A stretch of DNA of 11,520 nucleotides from Burkholderiales bacterium (GTDB lineage: Bacteria; Pseudomonadota; Gammaproteobacteria; Burkholderiales; Burkholderiaceae_F): contig JAHEDN010000042.1 of assembly GCA_024641225.1 (NCBI GenBank), forward strand, positions 1 to 11,520, read 5' to 3'. Positions 6,048-11,520 of the stretch are shown here, piece by piece. The notes under the pieces are model-generated. The model saw only the letters and a list, made by a program, of their open reading frames with translations. It had not been told where the DNA came from and searched no databases. Numbering within the stretch: position 1 is the first letter of the stretch; each line of letters opens with the position of its first letter. Made by a program: the position numbers and the translations under genes.

Positions 6048-7088
6048 TTACTGCCGGCCAAAGACTTCGTTGACCTGCTGAGTGACGCGGATGAAGGTCG
6101 TCCGCTTCGACAGTTCCTTCAGGCGGCGGGCGCCGACATAGGTGCAGGCCGAGCGCACCCCGCCGAGGATGTCCTGGACCGTGCGCGCCACCTCTCCGCG
6201 ATACGGAACGAGAACCTCCCTGCCCTCAGCGGCACGGTACTCGGCAACGCCACCGGAATACAACTCCATTGCCGTGCGACTGCTCATGCCGTAGAAGCGC
6301 TGCAGGCGCTCGCCGTTACGCTCGACAATCTCTCCACCGCATTCGTCGTGGCCGGCCAGCATGCCGCCGAGCATTACGAAGTCCGCGCCGCCGCCAAAAG
6401 CCTTGGCGACATCGCCCGGCGTGGCGCAACCACCGTCGGCGCAGATGTGACCGCCGAGACCGTGCGCGGCGTCGGCGCACTCGATCACGGCCGACAGTTG
6501 CGGGTAGCCGACGCCGGTGAGGTTGCGCGTGGTACACACCGAGCCAGGGCCGATACCGACCTTGACGATGTCAGCTCCTGAAAGGATCAGTTCCTCTGTC
6601 ATTTCGCCCGTCACGACGTTTCCCGCCATGATCACCAGATTCGGGTAGCGGCTGCGCAGTCGCGTCACGAAGGTGACGAAGTTCTCGTGATAGCCGTTGG
6701 CGACGTCGATGCACGCGTACTGCACCGCGCCGGGAGCCGCCTGCACGAGCCGCTGGAACTTTTCCTCGTCGGCCCCTGTGATGCCCATCGAATAGAAGGC
6801 CGCCTGCTTGCGCTCGAGCGCTTTGAAGAATCCGACATACTCGTCGACGCCGTAATGCTTGTGCAGCGAGGTCGACAGCCCAAAGGGATCGAGCGCCCTG
6901 GCCATTTCGAAGGTGCCGATGGTGTCCATGTTGGCAGCGATGATCGGAATGCCGCGGTAGGGTCCCTTGGCATGGCGGAATTCGAACTCGCGCGTGATAT
7001 CCACCTCGCTCCGCGAGGTCAGCGTCGACCGCTTGGGTCGAATCAGGACGTCCTTGTAGTCGAGCTTGACCTCGTGTTCGATATGCAT
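6048..7088 (-). CDS. guaC: GMP reductase
   Basis: Cytoplasmic NADPH-dependent enzyme that converts GMP to IMP and ammonia, letting guanine nucleotides be recycled into adenine nucleotides. The 346 residues equal the usual GuaC length and lack the CBS insert of IMP dehydrogenase. The catalytic cysteine is C185 in GIGPGSVCTTR (178-188). ADGG (217-220) and GGMLAGHDEC (241-250) bind the phosphate, and YGMSS (266-270), rather than the GMGS of IMP dehydrogenase, points to the reductase. ATG 7088 has GGAG nine bases upstream and gives the family-like MHIEHEVKLDYKDVLIRPKRS-type start; the frame to 7121 adds a spurious leader. It is convergent to cytochrome c4 and divergent from msrP (163 bp between starts). 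I see no purine riboswitch or clear PurR-like operator in that gap. Confidence 0.96.
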   Translation of the reverse strand: MHIEHEVKLDYKDVLIRPKRSTLTSRSEVDITREFEFRHAKGPYRGIPIIAANMDTIGTFEMARALDPFGLSTSLHKHYGVDEYVGFFKALERKQAAFYSMGITGADEEKFQRLVQAAPGAVQYACIDVANGYHENFVTFVTRLRSRYPNLVIMAGNVVTGEMTEELILSGADIVKVGIGPGSVCTTRNLTGVGYPQLSAVIECADAAHGLGGHICADGGCATPGDVAKAFGGGADFVMLGGMLAGHDECGGEIVERNGERLQRFYGMSSRTAMELYSGGVAEYRAAEGREVLVPYRGEVARTVQDILGGVRSACTYVGARRLKELSKRTTFIRVTQQVNEVFGRQ

Positions 7089-7251
7089 CGTTGCTTTCTC
7101 CGGTGGCGTGCGGCGCGGCAAGTTTAGGGTTTGCCTGGCGGAAACTTCGGCCTGTCGTAGAGGTCAATCCCCAGGGGTGCAAGACCGCGCTGTAAGGTTC
7201 TCTCCGCGCAGACGACTCTTGGGTCTACAGCCGCCACGGAAGGGCCGCCAG

Positions 7252-8205
7252 ATGCTGATTCACCGCCAAACGGACATTGCACCCTCCGAGATCACCCCGC
7301 CGCGCCACTGGCGCGACCGCAGGGCGCTGGTGCAGGCCGCGGTCGCGGCCGGCCTGCTAGGCGCCGCGGGCCAGGCGGCGGCCCGGAACACGTCTTCGCA
7401 GAAGCTGACGGCGAAGCAGAGCCCGCTGTCGACGATGGAGCGGGCCACCCCATATGAACTGGTCACCAGTTACTGCAACTTCTACGAGTTCGGCACGGAG
7501 AAGGCAGATCCAGCGCGCACCGCGCCTGCGCGGCTGAGGACGCGCCCGTGGCAGGTTGCCGTGGACGGCGAGGTGCGCCGGCCGCGCACGTTCGACGTCG
7601 ACGACCTGCTCAAGCTGGCGCCGCTGGAGGAGCGCATCTACCGCCTGCGCTGCGTCGAAGCCTGGTCGGCGGTGGTGCCGTGGATCGGCTATCCGCTCGC
7701 CGAACTGATCAGGCACGTCGAACCCACCGGCAACGCGAAGTTCGTCGAGTTCACCACGCTGGCGGATCCGCAGCAGATGCCCGGGCTGCCGTCGCGCGTG
7801 CTGGACTGGCCCTACGTCGAGGGCCTGCGCATGGATGAGGCCCGGCATCCGCTGACTCTGCTTACCTTCGGCCTGTACGGTGAGGTGCTGCCCAGCCAAA
7901 ACGGGGCACCGCTGCGCGTCGTGGTTCCCTGGAAGTACGGTTTCAAGAGCGCGAAGTCACTTGTGCGCATCCGCTTTGTCGAACGGCAGCCGGTCAACAG
8001 CTGGCACAAGTCGGCACCGAAAGAGTACGGCTTCTACTCGAACGTCAATCCGAATGTCGATCATCCGCGCTGGAGCCAGGCCAGCGAGCGGCGCCTCGGC
8101 GACGACGGGCTCTTCAATCGCCGACGACCGACATTGATGTTCAACGGCTACGGCGACCAGGTTGCTGCGTTGTACGCGGGTATGGACCTGAAGCGCTGGT
8201 TCTGA
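7252..8205 (+). CDS. msrP: Protein-methionine-sulfoxide reductase catalytic subunit MsrP
   Basis: Periplasmic molybdopterin enzyme (formerly YedY) that reduces methionine sulfoxides in oxidised envelope proteins, using electrons from the quinone pool via MsrQ. It has 317 residues. The N-terminus has a twin-arginine region (DRRALVQAA, 22-30) then a hydrophobic core and GQAAA (40-44), fitting Tat export, although the residue after RRA is Leu. The molybdenum-ligating cysteine is C134 in YRLRCVEAWSAVVPW. VVPWKYGFKSAKS (223-235) and WHKSAPKEYGFYSNVNP (251-267) are typical of the family. ATG 7252 follows GGAAGG with a short spacing; the frame further up to 7066 runs antisense into guaC and is discarded. 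It is followed after 4 bp by msrQ, so the two form an operon. Confidence 0.96.
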   Translation: MLIHRQTDIAPSEITPPRHWRDRRALVQAAVAAGLLGAAGQAAARNTSSQKLTAKQSPLSTMERATPYELVTSYCNFYEFGTEKADPARTAPARLRTRPWQVAVDGEVRRPRTFDVDDLLKLAPLEERIYRLRCVEAWSAVVPWIGYPLAELIRHVEPTGNAKFVEFTTLADPQQMPGLPSRVLDWPYVEGLRMDEARHPLTLLTFGLYGEVLPSQNGAPLRVVVPWKYGFKSAKSLVRIRFVERQPVNSWHKSAPKEYGFYSNVNPNVDHPRWSQASERRLGDDGLFNRRRPTLMFNGYGDQVAALYAGMDLKRWF

Positions 8206-8209
8206 ATCC

Positions 8210-8929
8210 GTGGCCGTGATCTCGCGGCAAGGTCCGCTGCTGGCCCGGTTCGCGCCGCGGATACCACCGGTTCTCGCGCCGCGCACCTTCGCACGTCTGC
8301 AGGCGGCTCTTTTCGTCACCGCGCTGCTGCCGTTGGCGCGCCTGTTCTTTCTCGGCTTCAACGCGGGGCTCGGCGCCAACCCGGTCGAATTCGTGATTCG
8401 TTCGCTCGGCACGTGGACCCTCGTCGCACTGGTCGTCACGCTGTCGATCACGCCGATGCGGCTGGCGACCGGGTGGGCCTGGCCGCTGCGGCTGCGGCGT
8501 ATGTTCGGCCTGTTCGCCTTCTTCTACGCGGTGCTGCATTTCGCCGCCTACCTGTGGCTCGACCAGTGGTTCGACGTGGCGGCGATCTGGACGGACGTGC
8601 TGAAGCGGCCGTACATCACAATTGGTGCAATGACGCTGCTGCTGCTCGTTCCGCTCGCAATCACGTCCAGCAACGGCTGGGTGCAGCGCCTCGGCGGCCG
8701 CAACTGGCAGCGCCTGCACCGCCTCGTATACGTCGTCGCAGGGCTCGCCGTCCTGCACTTCTGGTGGCAGAGGGCGGCCAAGAACGACGTCAGCGAGCCG
8801 CTTGCCTACGCGATCGTCATCGGCCTGCTGCTCGGCGTCCGACTACTGCGCTCGGTCTGGCAGCGCTACGGAAGGATGGACTCGAGCGCGAACAACTCCT
8901 CGACCGTTTCGCGGCGACGGACCTCGTAG
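8210..8929 (+). CDS. msrQ: Haem-binding membrane subunit MsrQ
   Basis: Inner-membrane haem b (ferric-reductase-like) protein that passes electrons from quinol to MsrP. Up to 239 residues with about six hydrophobic segments (near 30-49, 66-82, 98-117, 135-152, 171-187 and 198-215). Candidate haem-ligand histidines are H110 (YAVLHFAAY), H170 (WQRLHRLVY) and H183 (AVLHFWW), all in family-typical contexts. It starts with GTG at 8210 (in-frame GTG 8216 is the alternative), 4 bp after msrP, so translation is probably coupled. The frame runs past the opposing lysA stop: the last ~20 residues (DSSANNSSTVSRRRTS at the end) are encoded antisense to the lysA 3' end and are polar and non-conserved in appearance. 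Confidence 0.94.
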   Translation: MAVISRQGPLLARFAPRIPPVLAPRTFARLQAALFVTALLPLARLFFLGFNAGLGANPVEFVIRSLGTWTLVALVVTLSITPMRLATGWAWPLRLRRMFGLFAFFYAVLHFAAYLWLDQWFDVAAIWTDVLKRPYITIGAMTLLLLVPLAITSSNGWVQRLGGRNWQRLHRLVYVVAGLAVLHFWWQRAAKNDVSEPLAYAIVIGLLLGVRLLRSVWQRYGRMDSSANNSSTVSRRRTS

Positions 8930-10146
8930 ACCCTTGCGCCGTCGACCATGACTTCCGCGGCCCGGCCGCGAGAGTTGTAGTTGCTGGCCATGCTCATGCC
9001 GTAGGCGCCGGCGCCGAGAATGGCCAGCAGGTCGCCTGGCTCCGCGGCCAGTTGCCGCTCTCGCGCCAGCCAGTCGCCCGACTCGCAGATCGGGCCGACG
9101 ATGTCGTACGTGTGCACCGAGCCACCGCGCTGCGCGACCGGCTGCACCTCCATCCACGCGTCGTACAGCGACGGCCGGACGAGGTCGTTCATTCCCGCGT
9201 CGACGACGAGAAAGTTCTTCTCTTGCCCCGGCTTGACGATGTTCACGCGGGTGAGCAGGGCGCCGGCCGGGCCGACGATCGATCGGCCCGGCTCGAACAT
9301 CAGCATCTTGTCGCGGTGACCTCTTGCATCGACCCGCGCCATCAGCGCGCCGATGAGTTCGGCCGCTGCCGGTGGACGCTCGTCGCGGTAACGGATGTCG
9401 AGTCCGCCACCGAAGTCGATGTGGGCGAGCTCAATGCACTCGCCGGCCAGGCCGTCCACGAGATCGAGCAGCCGGTCGGCCGCCTCCAGGTAAGGCGCGA
9501 TATCGCTGATCCGGGAGCCGATGTGACAATCGATGCCCACGACTTCGACATGAGGCATCGCAGCCGCCCTTCGATAGAGCGGCAGCGTGTCGGCATACGC
9601 GACGCCGAACTTGTTGGAACGAAGTCCGGTCGAGATGTATGGGTGCGTCTTCGGATCGACATCCGGGTTGACGCGCACAGACACGCGCGCGCGCCGGCCG
9701 GTTGCTGCGGCGACGCGCTCGACCATCTCGAGCTCGGCCACCGACTCGAGGTTGAAGCACAGGATCTCGGCGGCAAGCGCGCGGGCGATTTCTGCCTCGG
9801 TCTTTCCGACGCCGGAAAAAACCACCTTGCGCGGATTGCCGCCGGCGGCGATCACCCGGGCCAGTTCGCCGCCCGAAACGACGTCGAAGCCGCATCCGGC
9901 GCGTGCCAGGAGGTTGAGCACGGCGAGGTTCGAGTTCGCTTTCATCGCATAGCAGACCAGCGAGGGTCGGCCCTGGAGCGCAGCGGTGTAGGCCGCGAAT
10001 GCGCTTTCGATCGCCGCGCGCGAGTACACGTAGGTCGGCGTGCCGAATCTGTCGGCGATCGCCTCGAGCAGCACGCCTTCGCAGGCCAGCTTGCCATCCT
10101 GGCGAGCGAACGCCTCGACCGGCCGTGCAGCCAGCCGCGTGTTCAC
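8866..10146 (-). CDS. lysA: Diaminopimelate decarboxylase
   Basis: Cytoplasmic PLP enzyme that decarboxylates meso-diaminopimelate to L-lysine, the last step of lysine synthesis. Its 426 residues are of normal length. An alanine-racemase-like TIM barrel carries the PLP lysine K69 in CYAMKANSN. H208 in CHIGS stacks on the cofactor, and GGG (246-248) and EPGR (285-288) hold the phosphate. The C-terminal beta domain has GPICESGD (351-358), with the active-site C354 contributed across the dimer, and GAGAYGMSMASNYN (378-391). The start is GTG 10146, overlapping the lptM stop as GTGA, which argues for translational coupling. The 3' end overlaps that of msrQ by 64 bp. lptM-lysA is a common pairing in proteobacteria. 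Confidence 0.97.
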   Translation of the reverse strand: MNTRLAARPVEAFARQDGKLACEGVLLEAIADRFGTPTYVYSRAAIESAFAAYTAALQGRPSLVCYAMKANSNLAVLNLLARAGCGFDVVSGGELARVIAAGGNPRKVVFSGVGKTEAEIARALAAEILCFNLESVAELEMVERVAAATGRRARVSVRVNPDVDPKTHPYISTGLRSNKFGVAYADTLPLYRRAAAMPHVEVVGIDCHIGSRISDIAPYLEAADRLLDLVDGLAGECIELAHIDFGGGLDIRYRDERPPAAAELIGALMARVDARGHRDKMLMFEPGRSIVGPAGALLTRVNIVKPGQEKNFLVVDAGMNDLVRPSLYDAWMEVQPVAQRGGSVHTYDIVGPICESGDWLARERQLAAEPGDLLAILGAGAYGMSMASNYNSRGRAAEVMVDGARVYEVRRRETVEELFALESILP

Positions 10147-10295
10147 TGCCGATGCTCCTGCGTCGGAGGCACGTCATGCGCAGGTGGCGGCGCCTGCTTG
10201 CGGCGAGCGTCCTCGGGCAGCACGAGGGGACCCTTCTGACCGCAGGCCGAAACAGTGGCGACAATCAATACAATCGAACACAACCAGCGGAGCAT
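10143..10295 (-). CDS. lptM: Small lipoprotein LptM (YifL-like)
   Basis: A 50-residue lipoprotein. The sequence begins MLRWLCSIVLIVATVSAC, with a lipobox VSAC and the lipidated cysteine C18, followed by GQKGPLVLPED, the hallmark of the YifL/LptM family. The rest is a polar, proline-rich tail. In E. coli, LptM binds the outer-membrane LPS translocon LptD/LptE and promotes correct LptD disulfide formation; the same role here is inferred. The ATG at 10295 is the only plausible start, because an in-frame TAG lies just upstream, and no good Shine-Dalgarno sequence is visible. The TGA overlaps the lysA GTG by 4 bp. It is divergent from cyaY with only 14 bp between start codons. Confidence 0.92.
   Translation of the reverse strand: MLRWLCSIVLIVATVSACGQKGPLVLPEDARRKQAPPPAHDVPPTQEHRQ
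10269..10274 (+). promoter_or_regulatory. Candidate -10 element for cyaY inside lptM
   Basis: TACAAT matches the sigma70 -10 consensus at five of six bases and lies 35 bp upstream of the cyaY ATG, inside the antisense lptM coding region. No good -35 is evident. With only 14 bp between the two start codons, any cyaY promoter must lie in this region. Confidence 0.3.
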
Positions 10296-10309
10296 CGAGG
10301 CAATCTAGC

Positions 10310-10636
10310 ATGGGCATGAACGAATCCGAGTTCCTCGCGGCTGCCGAACGCACCCTCGATGAAATCGAGGCCGCTGTGGAGGCCTGCAACGCAGACATCG
10401 ATACGACGCGCACCGGCAACGTCCTGACGCTGGAACTGGACGACGGCTCGAAGATCATCGTCAACAGTCAGACGCCGACCCGGCAGCTCTGGATTGCGGC
10501 GAAAAGCGGCGGGTATCACTTCGAATGGAGCGAAGGCGCCTGGCGCGACACGCGCGACAGTTCGGAGCTGTTCGCCGCCCTGTCGCGGCTGGTTTCCGCG
10601 CAAGGAGGCTTGGCGGTCCTGCTTCGAGCCGGCTGA
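10310..10636 (+). CDS. cyaY: Iron-sulfur cluster assembly protein CyaY (bacterial frataxin)
   Basis: Small acidic cytoplasmic frataxin that binds iron and modulates the cysteine desulfurase IscS in Fe-S cluster assembly. It has 108 residues, against about 106 in E. coli. The first helix is acidic (ESEFLAAAERTLDEIEAAVE) with the iron-binding carboxylate ridge. The beta sheet contains VLTLELDDGSKIIVNSQTP and the conserved QLWIAAKSGGYHFEW, followed by W(R)DTR. ATG 10310 has GAGG nine bases upstream (10297-10300); an in-frame ATG at 10316 is less well placed. It is divergent from lptM-lysA and convergent with mrcA (8 bp between stops), the usual order in Burkholderiales. Confidence 0.95.
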   Translation: MGMNESEFLAAAERTLDEIEAAVEACNADIDTTRTGNVLTLELDDGSKIIVNSQTPTRQLWIAAKSGGYHFEWSEGAWRDTRDSSELFAALSRLVSAQGGLAVLLRAG

Positions 10637-10641
10637 GGCTC
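10626..10641. terminator. Small hairpin between cyaY and mrcA
   Basis: GAGCC (10626-10630) pairs with GGCTC (10637-10641) around a 6-base loop containing the cyaY stop. It spans the 8-bp gap between the convergent genes and could slow polymerase from either side, but there is no T-run on either strand. Confidence 0.25.
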
Positions 10642-10644
10642 TAC

Positions 10645-11520
10645 TCAGAAGATCTGCTCGCGCACCTTGGCACTTGCGCCCGGCGCCCCGCCGGGGAGGG
10701 CATCTTCCAGGCCAACGCTGGCCACGCCGTGACCCGGCTGGAACTCCGCGAAGTAGACCTCGCCGCCTACGTTGACGATGCCTTCAGGTTCCTCACGGAA
10801 TATCGGTGGCCGGTTGGGCAGAACCCGGGCCATGTAGGAAATCCAGATCGGCAGCGCCAGCCCACCTCCCGTCTCCCGATCGCCGAGGGGTCGCGGCTGG
10901 TCGAACCCCATCCACGACACGGCAACGATGCCGCCGCCGTAGCCGGCGAACCAGGCATCGTGGGAATCGTTGGTGGTGCCTGTCTTGCCTGCGATGTCGT
11001 CGCGGCGCAGACGCGCGGCACTGGCCGCGGTTCCATAGCGGGTAACGTCCTTCAGCAGGCTATCCATCACGTACGCGTTGCGCGCGTCGAGAACACGGGC
11101 GCTTTCGTCGCCGGCCCGCACCCGCTGCGCAGTCATGATCACGCGGCCGCGTGAATCGGTGACCCGGTCGATCAGCACCAGCGGCACCCGGAAGCCGCCG
11201 TTGGCGAACACCGCGTAGGCGCCAGCCATCTGCCAGGCGGTAACCGAGCCGGCGCCCAGGGCCATGGTGAGAAACGGCGGGTGCTTGGCCGGCTCGAATC
11301 CGAAACGGGCGATGTGCTTCTGCGCATTCTGCGGCCCGATCGCCTTGATCACCCGGATCGACACCAGGTTCTTCGAGCGGGCCAGCGCTTGGCGCAAGCG
11401 CAGCGGGCCGTCGAACTTGCCGTCGTAGTTCTTCGGCTCCCAGAGCTGGCCGCCGGTTTCTGCCGGGTCGACCGCGAAAGGGGCGTCGTTGACCAGCGTA
11501 CTGGGCGTGAAACCATGCTC
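10645..11520 (-). CDS. mrcA: Penicillin-binding protein 1A, C-terminal part (partial)
   Basis: The last 291 residues of a bifunctional class A penicillin-binding protein (also called ponA), which polymerises and cross-links peptidoglycan at the inner-membrane outer face. The gene continues past the right edge, so the N-terminal membrane anchor, the glycosyltransferase and the catalytic SxxK motif are outside. Visible transpeptidase motifs are SKN in ALARSKNLVSIRV (fragment residues 45-57) and KTGTT in AGKTGTTNDSHDAWF (fragment residues 177-191, third motif). LGAGSVT and YAVFANGG are also typical of PBP1A. The frame is open to the last base of the window; internal TTG codons should not be taken as starts. 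It is convergent with cyaY. The short C-terminal tail (KVREQIF) shows no extra domain. Confidence 0.96.
   Translation of the reverse strand, partial: EHGFTPSTLVNDAPFAVDPAETGGQLWEPKNYDGKFDGPLRLRQALARSKNLVSIRVIKAIGPQNAQKHIARFGFEPAKHPPFLTMALGAGSVTAWQMAGAYAVFANGGFRVPLVLIDRVTDSRGRVIMTAQRVRAGDESARVLDARNAYVMDSLLKDVTRYGTAASAARLRRDDIAGKTGTTNDSHDAWFAGYGGGIVAVSWMGFDQPRPLGDRETGGGLALPIWISYMARVLPNRPPIFREEPEGIVNVGGEVYFAEFQPGHGVASVGLEDALPGGAPGASAKVREQIF

Noticed and set aside
7140..7165. Possible extracytoplasmic-function sigma promoter (GGAAACTT ... GGTC) upstream of msrP
   Set aside because: The -35 half looks suggestive, but the spacing and the -10 half do not fit a known consensus well, so it is not listed as a feature.
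7089..7251. Purine riboswitch or PurR site between guaC and msrP
   Set aside because: No riboswitch core or palindromic operator could be recognised by eye in this 163-bp gap.
8413..10239. 608-codon plus-strand open frame over msrQ and lysA
   Set aside because: It lies in the wrong frame of msrQ and antisense to lysA, both of which carry convincing family motifs. The translation is low-complexity Arg/Ala/Asp and has no ribosome binding site.

Overview
The window reads as GC-rich betaproteobacterial chromosome, most likely from the order Burkholderiales. The basis is the neighbourhood lysA-lptM | cyaY | mrcA together with msrP-msrQ and a cytochrome c4 / engB / hemB cluster, an arrangement familiar from that group. 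The genus cannot be named from the sequence.

Left part (1-1049) is accessory in character. It holds the last 41 codons of a protein resembling the C-terminal tail of large cyclase/ATPase/TPR-type regulators, a 132-residue unassigned protein whose basic N-terminus recalls phage terminase small-subunit-like proteins, and a short ORF with a convincing signal peptide that is cut off by an insertion sequence. A hairpin (887-914) places the likely ribosome binding site of that ORF in its loop. Positions 1050-2149 are a complete 1100-bp IS630-family element with 26-bp imperfect terminal inverted repeats, flanking TA dinucleotides and an apparently intact DDE transposase.

Middle part (2143-5228, all minus strand) carries engB (ribosome-assembly GTPase), hemB (porphobilinogen synthase) and a CorA-like metal transporter. 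hemB and the transporter are 7 bp apart and probably co-transcribed. The insertion sequence landed in the stop codon of the transporter gene and supplies a substitute stop. A strong plus-strand intrinsic terminator lies between the two minus-strand genes engB and hemB, with no plus-strand gene in front of it.

Right part (5325-11520) carries a periplasmic dihaem cytochrome c4 (+), guaC (GMP reductase, -), the msrP-msrQ periplasmic methionine sulfoxide repair pair (+), the convergent lptM-lysA pair (-; lipoprotein LptM and diaminopimelate decarboxylase), cyaY (+; frataxin) and the 3' part of mrcA (-; penicillin-binding protein 1A), which runs off the right edge. Packing is tight: msrQ and lysA overlap tail to tail by 64 bp, lptM and lysA overlap by 4 bp, and the start codons of lptM and cyaY are only 14 bp apart on opposite strands.

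Most of the window is housekeeping. I see no CRISPR array, tRNA, rRNA, recognisable defence system or biosynthetic cluster. The points most worth a second look are the insertion in the transporter stop codon, the truncated secreted ORF with its hairpin, the orphan terminator, and the absence of the cytochrome c maturation genes I would expect beside the cytochrome c4 gene.
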